Shown: in pieces, positions 17,111-25,489 of the stretch
How the letters are laid out: each line of letters opens with the position of its first letter
Numbering within the stretch: position 1 is the first letter of the stretch
DNA from: RGIG5299 sp045588575
GTDB lineage: Bacteria > Bacillota > Clostridia > Oscillospirales > RGIG5299
Length of the DNA stretch: 64,000 nt
Direction: 5' to 3'
Assembly (NCBI GenBank): GCA_045588575.1
Contig: JAZNEJ010000008.1
Location: 1-64,000, forward strand
The notes under the pieces: model-generated
The model's database searches: none
Told to the model about the DNA's origin: nothing
What the model saw: only the letters and a program-made list of their open reading frames with translations
Translations under genes and position numbers: made by a program

Positions 17111-18328
17111 TTATTCTATATTGAATTTAGAAATAAGCTTGCCGTATTTGCAAAGCTCGGCTATTTTTTCGTTATGCTCTTTTACCTTGAATTTTAAGGT
17201 TACAAAAGAGGTAACGCCGTTTTTATGGTTGATGCTTTCTTTTTCGGCATAGCCTTCAAGTGCTTTGGTTAACGAATCGTTTTCATCGGCAAAACGGACG
17301 AGCATCGTTACTTTCTGCTCCTCGTAAGGAATTATGAAGCCTTCCTCGCCGTCTTCCCACATGCGAATTTTTTCGTTGTGCTCTTTCTTTGCGCATTCAA
17401 TTATGTCGGCAACAACTGCGCTTGCGGTGGGAAGCTTACCTGCGCCCTTACCGTAGAACATTACCTCTCCCAAAGCATTTCCCGTTACCGTTATTGCGTT
17501 GAAAACGCCTTCAACGTTTGAAAGAGGACTATCCTCGTGAATTACCGCAGGCTCAACTCTAACGGCAAGCTTGCCGTCTTCCGAAAGCTCCGAAACGCCC
17601 AAAAGCTTTATAACGCAGTTTCTTGATTCGCACTCGGAAACGTCGTCTAACGTTATTTCGGTTATGCCCTTGGTGTGAATTAAGTCGGGATGAATATATC
17701 TTCCGAAGGAAATAGAGGAAAGAATTGAAATTTTTCTGCAAGCATCCGTTCCTTCTATGTCTGCCGCGGGATTTTGCTCGGCATAGCCCTTTTCCTGCGC
17801 CTGCTTTAAGGCTTCGTCAAATGCAATGCCGTTATTTATCATCTTTGTAAGAATATAGTTGGTGGTGCCGTTTAAAATGCCCTTTACCGATGTTATTTCA
17901 TTACCTGCAAGAGAATCGTAAAGAGAACGTATAATGGGAATACCGCCGCCAACCGAAGCCTCGTAACGATAGCTTACGTTGTTTTCAACCGCGAGCCTGA
18001 GAAGCTCGGGACCTTTGGTTGCAACAAGCTCTTTATTTGAAGTTACAACACTTTTGCCCGCCTTTAAGCATCTAACGGTGTAATCGTAGGCAACCCTTGC
18101 TCCGCCTATGGTTTCGCAAACAACCTTAACCTCATCATCGTTTACTATATCTTCAAAATTTTTGGTGAGATATTTTTCAAAGGGCGAATTGGGGTAATCT
18201 CTTATATCGAGAACGTATTTGAGTGAGATTTCTTCGCCTGCACGTTGGGAAACAGATGCGGCGTTTTGCGCTAAAATTTCGCAAACACCCGAGCCAACGG
18301 TGCCAAAGCCCATAACGGCAACTTTCAT
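17111..18328 (-). CDS. hom: Homoserine dehydrogenase with ACT domain
   Basis: It reduces aspartate semialdehyde to homoserine for threonine and methionine synthesis. The N-terminal nucleotide-binding motif is GFGTVGSGV, and the family signature region GILNGTTNYILTKM and the substrate region AEQNPAADIEGTDACRK are intact. The C-terminal 80 residues form an ACT domain for feedback control by threonine. The length of 405 aa is typical. GAAAGGAAT precedes the ATG. It lies downstream of secG, with a hairpin (18388-18416) between them. Confidence 0.95.
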   Translation of the reverse strand: MKVAVMGFGTVGSGVCEILAQNAASVSQRAGEEISLKYVLDIRDYPNSPFEKYLTKNFEDIVNDDEVKVVCETIGGARVAYDYTVRCLKAGKSVVTSNKELVATKGPELLRLAVENNVSYRYEASVGGGIPIIRSLYDSLAGNEITSVKGILNGTTNYILTKMINNGIAFDEALKQAQEKGYAEQNPAADIEGTDACRKISILSSISFGRYIHPDLIHTKGITEITLDDVSECESRNCVIKLLGVSELSEDGKLAVRVEPAVIHEDSPLSNVEGVFNAITVTGNALGEVMFYGKGAGKLPTASAVVADIIECAKKEHNEKIRMWEDGEEGFIIPYEEQKVTMLVRFADENDSLTKALEGYAEKESINHKNGVTSFVTLKFKVKEHNEKIAELCKYGKLISKFNIE

Positions 18329-18387
18329 TTTGATATTCCTTTCGTTTATGCTTTTGAAAAGTTAAACTTTTCCCTTGAAACACTCTT

Positions 18388-18416
18388 GCCGCCATATAAA
18401 AAACATGGCGGCAAAA
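18388..18416. other. Intergenic hairpin between secG and hom
   Basis: A ten base-pair stem TTGCCGCCAT / ATGGCGGCAA with a nine-base loop. There is no T-run on the minus strand, so it is not a classical terminator. It may reduce readthrough into hom or protect the secG transcript end. Confidence 0.5.
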
Positions 18417-18434
18417 GGATAAGCTTTTCTTTTG

Positions 18435-18671
18435 TTACTTTACTATGAAAATTACGTTAAGAATGAGAGTGAATACAACGAGTATAACTCCCGCAATCAT
18501 AGTAGCTTTGGCAAGCACCTGGTCCTTCTTTTTGCCTTTATTTTTGCCTAAATAAGTTTCGGTGTTACCGGTTATCGTGCTGCCCAAGCTTGAATCGCCA
18601 TTCTGGAAGAGAACTAAAACGATTACTGCTATGCAGACAACTATATCAAGTATTGCAAGAAAAATTTCCAT
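18435..18671 (-). CDS. secG: Preprotein translocase subunit SecG
   Basis: A 78-aa two-helix membrane protein of the Sec translocon. Helix 1 is at about residues 2-24 and helix 2 at about 56-77. The linker has the SecG pattern LFQNGDSSLGSTITGNTETYLGKNKGK. A promoter with TTGATT and TATTAT lies at 18727-18755. In many Firmicutes secG precedes rnr and smpB; that order is not kept here. Confidence 0.92.
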   Translation of the reverse strand: MEIFLAILDIVVCIAVIVLVLFQNGDSSLGSTITGNTETYLGKNKGKKKDQVLAKATMIAGVILVVFTLILNVIFIVK

Positions 18672-18726
18672 TTTTAAAAACCAAGCCTTTCCGCTTTTTT
18701 GGCAAAGTTATAATATAGTTTAAATA

Positions 18727-18755
18727 TAATAACACAATATAAACTAAAAATCAAG
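18727..18755 (-). promoter_or_regulatory. Sigma-A promoter of secG
   Basis: On the minus strand TTGATT and TATTAT are 17 bases apart, about 55 bases before the secG ATG. Confidence 0.55.
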
Positions 18756-18773
18756 CATTTTTAGGAAAAAGGC

Positions 18774-20078
18774 TTATTTTTTTAAAAAATCAGCGTTATC
18801 TTTTCCTTTTTTATAGTAATATTCAATCTTGCTGTTTAAATCTGCAAAATTGCTGTTTGCCCAATCGGAGAACATTGCTTCCTTTTCGTTGCCGGTTGCG
18901 GCTTTTTCGTGGCCGATTAAAACCCACGTTGCAGTTGAAAGGTGAGCGTATTCGGGATTGGCAAGTGCGGGGCATATAAACGACTGACGGGGAGTGTTTA
19001 TATCTTCACCGCTTATCTGGAAGAAGCCGAATTTATCGCAAAGAGAAATTACTCTCTGAAGCTGCTCGGGAGTGTTTCTCGAAGGCATATAGGTTACGGC
19101 GTTAAAGCCAACCTTTTTAATAACTTCAAAAAGCTCGTCGAGATAATCGTCTTCAAATTTTTGAGTTTTCTTATCGCCGGTTACAGAGTTGCCGACGTCG
19201 CCCAAATATGCATAAGCAGAAATTGCGCCGATTTTCTTTGCAAAGTTTACGAAATCCTTTACTGCGGGACATTCTTCGTCGGCGTCTATATAGAATTTTG
19301 CAACAAAGTCGCTCTTTAAAGCGCCGAGAAGGTCATATTCGTAGCAGGGATTGTTAACGTCTAATAAGAAGCCTTCGATTTTTTCGGAAAGCGGAATCTT
19401 GAAGCCGTTTTTAACAAGGTCAACAACAGCCTCGCCTTTGCCGTATTTTTCAATTATCTTCTTAACCAAAGCAAAAATGAGATGACGCTCGGTTATTGAG
19501 CCGCCGTTTGCATTTTGCGAAAGCGGAACAACGTCGGCATCGAAATCAAGAAAAATTCCGAAGGGGGCAACAATTTTGCCGATATTTTCGGTCATCTTGC
19601 GGTTTCTTTCGTTTCTCTTTGCGCGGTAAGGAGCAAGGAACTTTTCGCATTCGCCGAATTTTTGGTGAGGAATGCCGTGAATTGCAACGTAGGCAACTGA
19701 AATCTGGTCGGGATTGTTAAGACGTCTGCCATAAAGGCTTGTGCCTGCAATAGACACACGGCACTCAAATCCGCAAGTGATGTCCATTCCCGCAATTTTG
19801 CCCGCTTCAACAAATTCCTCGCAACCGCCTACTGAATCGTGGTCCATTATACCTGCGGTTACCAAGCCCGCTTTTCTTGCCATATAAAGCGCCTTTGTGG
19901 GCGAATAGGGAGAAAAGCTGTAAATGGTGTGAATGTGGTTGTTAACGCTCGTGCCGATTTCGGGCTTTTCAATTTCACCCGATTTTTCCATTGCAATAAT
20001 GCCCTTTAAGGCTGCAAGTCTTTCTTTTTTTGTGGGAGCGTTTAACTGTTCAAAAAGAGTATTGAAATCTTTTTTCAT
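18774..20078 (-). CDS. PHP-domain phosphoesterase-like protein
   Basis: A 434-aa protein with an N-terminal PHP (polymerase and histidinol phosphatase) metallo-domain. Metal ligands are recognisable as NHIHTIYSFSPYSP, MDHDSVGG and GFECR; the first motif is NHIHT where many PHP proteins have DLHTHS. The length is larger than histidinol phosphatase, so it is not HisK-like. It lies 12 bases after the aldolase/dehydrogenase gene and is probably in its operon. A role in dephosphorylating a sugar catabolite is an inference from that context alone. Confidence 0.78.
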   Translation of the reverse strand: MKKDFNTLFEQLNAPTKKERLAALKGIIAMEKSGEIEKPEIGTSVNNHIHTIYSFSPYSPTKALYMARKAGLVTAGIMDHDSVGGCEEFVEAGKIAGMDITCGFECRVSIAGTSLYGRRLNNPDQISVAYVAIHGIPHQKFGECEKFLAPYRAKRNERNRKMTENIGKIVAPFGIFLDFDADVVPLSQNANGGSITERHLIFALVKKIIEKYGKGEAVVDLVKNGFKIPLSEKIEGFLLDVNNPCYEYDLLGALKSDFVAKFYIDADEECPAVKDFVNFAKKIGAISAYAYLGDVGNSVTGDKKTQKFEDDYLDELFEVIKKVGFNAVTYMPSRNTPEQLQRVISLCDKFGFFQISGEDINTPRQSFICPALANPEYAHLSTATWVLIGHEKAATGNEKEAMFSDWANSNFADLNSKIEYYYKKGKDNADFLKK

Positions 20079-20090
20079 GAGAGTTACCTC

Positions 20091-22064
20091 TTATTTAAGC
20101 ATTATTTGTCCGCCGGTTACGGGAATTGCCTGTCCGGTTTCGTATTTTTGCTCAATGCAGTAGTAAATTGCGCGAGCAACGTCGATTTCGTGGCAGCCTT
20201 TATTCATGGGAACCTTTGCCTCGTAGGCTTTTTTAACGTCTTCAACGGTTTTTGCGCCGGGAACCTTGCCTGCTTTAAGATACTGAACGAATAAGCCTTT
20301 TTCGGGGTCGGACCACAAGGGACCGTCGAGGAAGTTTCCGGGGCAGATGGAGTTTACCTTTATGTTGTAGGGGCAAAGTTCGAGAGCAAAGCTCTGGGTA
20401 AGACCGATGCCGCCGAATTTGCTTCCTGCATACGCAAAGTTTTTGTTTGAGCCTTCAAGACCGGATTTGGAGTTGATTTGAATAACGTCGAAATATTCCT
20501 TATCGTTAAAGCGGTTCTGAATTCTCATAACCTTCTGAGCGTATTTTACTCCGAGGAAATATGCGGTGTAGTTTATTAAGGTGGAAAGCTCGAAGTTATC
20601 TTTGGTCATTTCGTCGAGAGTGCCTGCACGAACGATGCCTGCATTGCTTACGAAAACGTCTAAGCCGCCGTAAGCCAAAACGGTTGCATTCATAAGGTTC
20701 TTAACGTCTTCTTCGTTTCCAACGTTTACTTTAACTGCAATTGCGCTTCCTTTGCCGAGCTTTTCGAGAGTTGCGTTTGTTGCGTTAACTGCGCCTTCAT
20801 AGTTGAGGTCGGCATAGGTCATATATGCGCCTTCGCCTGCCATCATATCGGCAACGCCCTTGCCAAAGCCCTGTGCAGAGCCGGTTACTATTGCAATTTT
20901 ACCGCCCAAGCGTTTTGCGCCGCCCGCTGCGAGAGAAACCTTTTTGCGATAGCGCTCAACTTCCCAGTTATTTATTGCATAAATGAGGTCCTCGGGAAGA
21001 GGCTTGGAGCCGCCGAAGTTCTTTGCATAAACCGAAACCTTAACCGCATCGGTGAATACTTCAGCCGCAATATCGGCTTCCTTCTTGCTTCTGCCGGTTG
21101 CAAATACGCCGAGGTTTTTAACTGCGATAATTTTGGGGTCTTTTCCTGCTTCCTTGCGGAATGCTTCTATTTTCTTTGCAAGCTCTTCGTAGATTGCTTC
21201 GATTTCTTCCGACTCAATGAAAATTCTGCGGTCGTAGCAGTAAACCATATGGTCGGGAGAGAAAGCGGTTGATGCTTCGTTGAAGTTTTCTTCAGATGCA
21301 ACAACGTTTGCGAATTCTTTATTCGTTTTGAAGGTTACAACGCCCATTGCGCCTTCTTCGTCGGCAAGCATTGCGCGAATTGCGGGAGCAATTAAAGCAG
21401 CCTTATCGGCATCGAATTCGATTTCGGAAAAATCGGGATTTAATTTAACAACGCTGTCGAATGCATCATTTAAAACCTTCATATTGGCGTCGATTTCTTC
21501 AAGAGAATTTCCGCCTATGAAAACGCCGTGGTTCTCAAGGAAAATAAAGACGGGTAAAACGCCGTTTGCAGCTTTGAAAGCATCTACCTTTTCTTTAACT
21601 TCCATTGCGAGAATGTAGCCGGGCATAATGGGTCTTATCCAAACGGAATTGTGTGCGAAAAGCTTATCGAAGCCTTCTTTCCAATTCTTTGCGCAGGTAA
21701 GGCCGTTTATTCTGGAAGGATGAATGTGAAGAATGAAGGAATATGCAAATACGTCGTGAAGAAGAGTTTCAACGCTGGGGCGCTTATTCTCCTCGCCTGC
21801 CTTGCGGCAAGCCATCATATCTGCCAAAACCTGTGCTTCTCTTTCGTCTGCATCCTGCGAATAGGTTTTTGCATAAATATCGCTTAATTTTTTACGGTCG
21901 ATTTTAACGAAACCGTCCTCCGTGATGTCGGCAAGAGATACGCCCGAGCCCTTTATATAAAGGGTATCGTCGTCTTTATAGGAGGTATTTCCGCCGCCTG
22001 CAAGAACGTATTCGGGGTTTCTGCCGTATTTGTTTGACATTTCTCTAACAAGTTTAAGGCTCAT
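20091..22064 (-). CDS. Bifunctional class II aldolase / short-chain dehydrogenase (rhamnulose-1-phosphate aldolase/alcohol dehydrogenase type)
   Basis: A 657-aa fusion of the RhaD-aldolase/ADH (RhaEW) type. The N-terminal half is a class II aldolase/adducin domain with zinc-ligand region ILHIHPSRINGL and ENHGVF. From about residue 395 an SDR domain follows: GGKIAIVTGSAQGFGKGVA (cofactor), NAGI, and the catalytic YAGSKFG. The protein would cleave a deoxy-ketose 1-phosphate and oxidise or reduce the lactaldehyde formed. It probably joins the GH106 and isomerase genes at 48.5-52.7 kb in one pathway, though it lies 26 kb away. No kinase is in the window. Confidence 0.87.
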   Translation of the reverse strand: MSLKLVREMSNKYGRNPEYVLAGGGNTSYKDDDTLYIKGSGVSLADITEDGFVKIDRKKLSDIYAKTYSQDADEREAQVLADMMACRKAGEENKRPSVETLLHDVFAYSFILHIHPSRINGLTCAKNWKEGFDKLFAHNSVWIRPIMPGYILAMEVKEKVDAFKAANGVLPVFIFLENHGVFIGGNSLEEIDANMKVLNDAFDSVVKLNPDFSEIEFDADKAALIAPAIRAMLADEEGAMGVVTFKTNKEFANVVASEENFNEASTAFSPDHMVYCYDRRIFIESEEIEAIYEELAKKIEAFRKEAGKDPKIIAVKNLGVFATGRSKKEADIAAEVFTDAVKVSVYAKNFGGSKPLPEDLIYAINNWEVERYRKKVSLAAGGAKRLGGKIAIVTGSAQGFGKGVADMMAGEGAYMTYADLNYEGAVNATNATLEKLGKGSAIAVKVNVGNEEDVKNLMNATVLAYGGLDVFVSNAGIVRAGTLDEMTKDNFELSTLINYTAYFLGVKYAQKVMRIQNRFNDKEYFDVIQINSKSGLEGSNKNFAYAGSKFGGIGLTQSFALELCPYNIKVNSICPGNFLDGPLWSDPEKGLFVQYLKAGKVPGAKTVEDVKKAYEAKVPMNKGCHEIDVARAIYYCIEQKYETGQAIPVTGGQIMLK

Positions 22065-22122
22065 CTTTTTTGTCCTTTCAAAATATATTATAATTTTTTT
22101 ATTTGTCGGTTAGTGTCGATGC

Positions 22123-22163
22123 TGCCAAGGCAATATTATACTATCTTTTTTTGAAAAAAGCAA
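22123..22163 (-). promoter_or_regulatory. Promoter and palindromic operator of the aldolase operon
   Basis: On the minus strand TTGCTT (22158-22163) and TATAAT (22135-22140) are 17 bases apart. A perfect 10-bp palindrome TGCCAAGGCA (22123-22132) lies at the expected start point, a typical position for a LacI- or DeoR-type repressor site. Confidence 0.5.
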
Positions 22164-22375
22164 ATGTTTTATTGATTTTTCTTTATATTATTTTTATATT
22201 ATACATTATACTCCTTTTTTTGCTTGGTTTCAAGAGGCAATATCTTGCTCTTGATAATGCCCGAAATTTGCTATATAATTTTATTGTTAACGTTTTAAAG
22301 ATTTTAAAAACGGTTGATTTTAACAGGAAATTGAAAGTTTAAGCCTTTGAAAATTAAAAAATTTTATTTAAAAGT
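22164..22375. other. AT-rich intergenic stretch
   Basis: About 210 bases between the aldolase promoter and the tmRNA promoter. I see no gene with an RBS. A 79-codon open frame on the plus strand that crosses it begins inside the operator region with no RBS and is low-complexity, so I do not call it. Confidence 0.5.
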
Positions 22376-22403
22376 TTGATTTTAACAATTTTTGTGTTAT
22401 AAT
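22376..22403 (+). promoter_or_regulatory. Promoter of ssrA
   Basis: TTGATT and TATAAT with a 16-base spacer. A short leader follows with a CCGTG...CACGG stem (22410-22433) that would be cut off when RNase P trims the 5' end. Confidence 0.7.
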
Positions 22404-22448
22404 ATATGAGCCGTGGCATATCTTAATTCACGGTGAAATTTCAAACTT

Positions 22449-22791
22449 GGGGGCGTAAAGGTTTCGACGGTGGTCGTGAACGCAGATAAGCAAGCGGTGC
22501 GCACAACACCTTAAACTATGCACATTAAAAATAAACGCTAACAACAATAAGTTAGTCGCAGCCTAAGTGCTGCCGTCCCGTTTCGGAAGGACCGCGGTCC
22601 GACTCGGGGCGTGACGAATGCGGTGAACGATTTACGTTAAGCTTTGCGCGTGAATTGTATTATGAAGCTACCAAAGCAGTAAGCCTGTCGATTGGCGTGC
22701 CGCCGAGGGAATTTTAAAAAACCGACTAAGCTTGTAGAAGGTCTTCGGAATCGGCTATCGGACAGGGGTTCGACTCCCCTCGCCTCCACCA
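22449..22791 (+). ncRNA. ssrA: Transfer-messenger RNA (tmRNA)
   Basis: A 343-nt tmRNA that rescues stalled ribosomes. The 5' GGGGGCG pairs with the 3' CGCCTCC before an encoded ACCA end, giving the seven base-pair acceptor stem. The T-arm GGGGTTCGACTCCCC is intact, and the 5' block GTAAAGGTTTCGACGG is the universal tmRNA start. The tag frame begins at the Ala codon at 22537 and encodes ANNNKLVAA before the TAA at 22564-22566. It ends in two Ala, as degradation tags do. A terminator follows immediately. Confidence 0.97.
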
Positions 22792-22794
22792 AAG

Positions 22795-22824
22795 AAAAAA
22801 CCACACCTTTTGGTGTGGCTTTTT
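22795..22824 (+). terminator. Terminator of ssrA (also the start of repeat copy A)
   Basis: A perfect seven base-pair stem CCACACC / GGTGTGG with a TTTT loop and a CTTTTTG tail. A near copy occurs at 25358-25388. Confidence 0.85.
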
Positions 22825-22970
22825 GTTTAGTTTAACGGTGTAATGTGGGGAGTCGAACTGTGAATTGGAGCAGCTTGCAAAGCAAGATGCGACAGAGCAA
22901 CAGTTCGGTGAACTGTTGCGAAATTCACCCAAAGGAGCTTGCGACTGCGAGAAACTCCCCTATGAGTCCA
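22801..22970 (+). repeat. Structured direct repeat, copy A (with 60-base insertion)
   Basis: From the CCACACC hairpin to TATGAGTCCA this matches copy B (25363-25470) almost base for base, except for about 60 extra bases at 22886-22945. Those extra bases hold a perfect ten base-pair hairpin (GCAACAGTTC / GAACTGTTGC, loop GGT). The core has complementary ends GGGGAG...CTCCCC, so it can fold. Twelve bases at 22847-22858 are the exact reverse complement of the tmRNA T-arm at 22768-22779. The region from here to 23117 holds no gene I can support. Confidence 0.8.
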
Positions 22971-23117
22971 CCATCAAAGGACTACAAAAAAGATATTTTT
23001 CTCAGACCAGACTTGAACTCTCACAAAAAAACGCATATTATTAAAACATTTCTATGGGTATTGAAAGAAAAGTATACGTGTGGTATAATAAAAGAAAACT
23101 CACCAAGGAGGACTTTT

Positions 23118-25286
23118 ATGAAAAAAATAATATCATTGGCACTTGTCTTAGTTATGAGCACATCGCTGCTTGTGGGTTGCGGCAGTACATTGCCAAAAAA
23201 GATAAGCGGTAGTGATACTGCAAAGCTTCTGCTTGCAAACGAGCGGCTGAACGCACAGCTCCTCAAGACCGAAGGCGATATATTTGAGAACGGCGTTGAG
23301 GTGATGAACAATCTGGCTAAAACCGCCAAGGAAAATCTGAATCTTGCTTATGCGGGCAACGTCTCTCCTTCGGTAACAAAACTCTCATCCGTAAAAAAAA
23401 CATCCACCGTGCTTGAGGGCAATTACAGCGGCAAGGTCGAAATCAACGGAGACACTTTTATTTGGAGCAGATTTGAAGAGAACAACAATTCTTACGACTA
23501 CTTCAAAAATCTTACAAACAACATAGTTAGTACTGCTGAAGTCGGCGCAGAGCTGATAGACAACGTAAAGAAAAACGTAAGAGTTATTGAAAAATGGGTA
23601 GATGTCGGCGGCATCCATTATTACCTGAGCGTTGACGAAAATTCCGAAACGCTTTACGAAAGAGATACTGTCAACAATATGCTGAATATCTGCAAGCGTT
23701 ATAAAAACGAGGACGGCAAGGACGTTTACGAGCTTTACAGAAAGCAAGAACAGTATGAAGAAAGAATGACCTATATCCCCGGACAAAGATACGAGTTGTC
23801 AATGATAAACGATTACGGCGAACACAACGAGAATTATTTTGTGGCAGATAACAGCAAGGGGTATTGGGAGACCTATGTGGTCGGTGCTTTTCTTGACCAC
23901 TACAACGTGTCCTATTTTATTATGAAGAATGATATATGCTACGATGCATTCTATGAGCCCCAATCTGAAAGCATCTCTCTTTTGAAGATTATGAGTGCAG
24001 ACAAGGCGACCGACATTTTGAACTTTAATGATGCGGAAGGCTTAAGCTTTGTGGAGCTGAAGTTCAGCGGTTTTGACGGCATAAAAAGCGTGGAGGCACC
24101 CTCCAACTCTGCGGAATATAACGCTACAGAAGGAATTGCATCTCTTCCAAACGGAGAGAATAGCAAAGTGCATCTGACGAACGGAACGGTGTTGAATTAC
24201 GGGGACCGCTTTGTCGACGGCAAGGTAAGTCTCAACGCTATTCACGTCAGCTTCAGCGGCATGTTCGGATATACAGGTGAGATACAACTGAGGATTGAGG
24301 GTGAAACGTATGAGGAGCGCCTTGAAATCCTGAAAAGCTTCTTGAATGAAACGGGCTTGAAATGCAGACGCAATATTGACAGCGTGTTTTCAGGTATTGG
24401 CAGAGCCTACGTTGAACTTGACAGCATTATCAAATATTACACTTGGAACGGCGTTTCAGTCACGAATGAGGCAGGTATCGGAGAGGCCATCAATAAGGAA
24501 AAGGCACGCTTTAGCAAGATGGAGGCCTTATATACCGCTGTGAAGGATACAGAGGTGCTGAATATTTCCGATACTGAACTAATTGAGCTGAATATCAAAT
24601 TTGCACCCATAACCGAAAGCAACTTTCAGGGTATTACGCTTGATGCCGGTAAGGTATCGCTCGGAAGCATATCGCTGACGATTGAGGACACGACACTTTA
24701 CGTCAAAGATGAGCCTTATAAGGTTATGTTTGCACTTGCCAATTCAAATAACGGGCTTGTTCATTTCGATATGGAGAACACTTCGTTAAGCAAATATGCG
24801 GATGAAAGTAAGTTTACCGTTACAGCCTCGGCGCTTGAGTTTACACTCCCCGCTCTCTCTTCGGGCAGCTATACACTCGTGGCTTATATTGCTACCTCGG
24901 ATGGCATCAGAGCCTCGGCTTACACACCCGTAACGGTTAGCGAGATACTCAATATGCCTGTGAATATTGAGAATATATCAGTATCGGCGGCCAAAGGTGA
25001 AAAGAGCGAACTTGTGTTGACCTGTGAGCAGAACAAAGATTTTACCGTAACCCTGACGACCGAAAGCCGTATCGGCTATGCGGAATTCAAGACTGCCGTG
25101 TCCGAGAAAGCGTTTGAATACGGTATTCCATCCGACATAATAGAGCTCCGGACCGGTGACACCTATACTGCGCTCACAGGTAGTGAGATAGAGATTCAAG
25201 ACGGCACTTACCGCATCTACTATAAGACAGAAAACGGCGATAATATGACAACAGGATGCGTTTATGTGCAGTATTCTTGTGAATAA
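23118..25286 (+). CDS. Large lipoprotein of unknown function, probably acquired
   Basis: A 722-aa lipoprotein. The start is the ATG at 23118, with AAGGAGG upstream; the open frame runs further 5' through repeat copy A, but that part is not credible coding sequence. Residues 1-19 are a lipoprotein signal with lipobox LLVGC, so Cys20 would be lipid-anchored outside the membrane. The rest has no motif I recognise; the C-terminal third looks like beta-sandwich domains (alternating Ser/Thr/Val strands, SGSYTLVAYIATSDGI). Codon use (many CTG, ATC, GAG) differs from the CTT/GTT-rich neighbours, which suggests transfer. It sits alone between two repeat copies. Confidence 0.8.
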   Translation: MKKIISLALVLVMSTSLLVGCGSTLPKKISGSDTAKLLLANERLNAQLLKTEGDIFENGVEVMNNLAKTAKENLNLAYAGNVSPSVTKLSSVKKTSTVLEGNYSGKVEINGDTFIWSRFEENNNSYDYFKNLTNNIVSTAEVGAELIDNVKKNVRVIEKWVDVGGIHYYLSVDENSETLYERDTVNNMLNICKRYKNEDGKDVYELYRKQEQYEERMTYIPGQRYELSMINDYGEHNENYFVADNSKGYWETYVVGAFLDHYNVSYFIMKNDICYDAFYEPQSESISLLKIMSADKATDILNFNDAEGLSFVELKFSGFDGIKSVEAPSNSAEYNATEGIASLPNGENSKVHLTNGTVLNYGDRFVDGKVSLNAIHVSFSGMFGYTGEIQLRIEGETYEERLEILKSFLNETGLKCRRNIDSVFSGIGRAYVELDSIIKYYTWNGVSVTNEAGIGEAINKEKARFSKMEALYTAVKDTEVLNISDTELIELNIKFAPITESNFQGITLDAGKVSLGSISLTIEDTTLYVKDEPYKVMFALANSNNGLVHFDMENTSLSKYADESKFTVTASALEFTLPALSSGSYTLVAYIATSDGIRASAYTPVTVSEILNMPVNIENISVSAAKGEKSELVLTCEQNKDFTVTLTTESRIGYAEFKTAVSEKAFEYGIPSDIIELRTGDTYTALTGSEIEIQDGTYRIYYKTENGDNMTTGCVYVQYSCE

Positions 25287-25357
25287 AATTCAATTCGTGA
25301 GTTCAAAATCATACGCAAAACCTGCGAAAATATCTTTTTCGTAGCCCATAGAAAAGA

Positions 25358-25388
25358 AAAAGCCACACCTTTTTGGTGTGGTTTTTTT
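25358..25388 (+). terminator. Hairpin terminator after the lipoprotein gene
   Basis: A seven base-pair stem CCACACC / GGTGTGG with a TTTTT loop and seven T. It is part of repeat copy B and nearly identical to the ssrA terminator. Confidence 0.8.
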
Positions 25389-25470
25389 AGTTTAGCGGTG
25401 TAATGTGGGGAGTCGAACTGTGAATTGGAGCAGCTTGCAAAGCAAAGCGAGAAGCTCCCCTATGAGTCCA
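25363..25470 (+). repeat. Structured direct repeat, copy B
   Basis: The 108-base version of the repeat seen at 22801-22970, lacking the 60-base hairpin insertion. The shared core from GGTGTAATGTGGGGAG to AGCTTGCAAAGCAA is identical. The ends GGGGAG and CTCCCC are complementary. The two copies bracket the lipoprotein gene in direct orientation. Confidence 0.8.
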
Positions 25471-25489
25471 TTTTATCACGGGTTTCAAT

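Noticed and set aside
22103..22342. 79-codon plus-strand frame with a hydrophobic centre
   Set aside because: No RBS, overlaps the aldolase operator, and its hydrophobicity comes from AT-rich codons. It is probably not coding.
22726..22932. Minus-strand 68-codon frame reading WWRRGESNPCPIADSE
   Set aside because: It is the reverse complement of the 3' end of ssrA; this type of peptide is a well-known artefact over tRNA and tmRNA genes.
22845..23117. In-frame upstream extension of the lipoprotein gene by 91 codons
   Set aside because: It runs through repeat copy A and lacks an RBS, whereas the ATG at 23118 has AAGGAGG and begins a clear lipoprotein signal.
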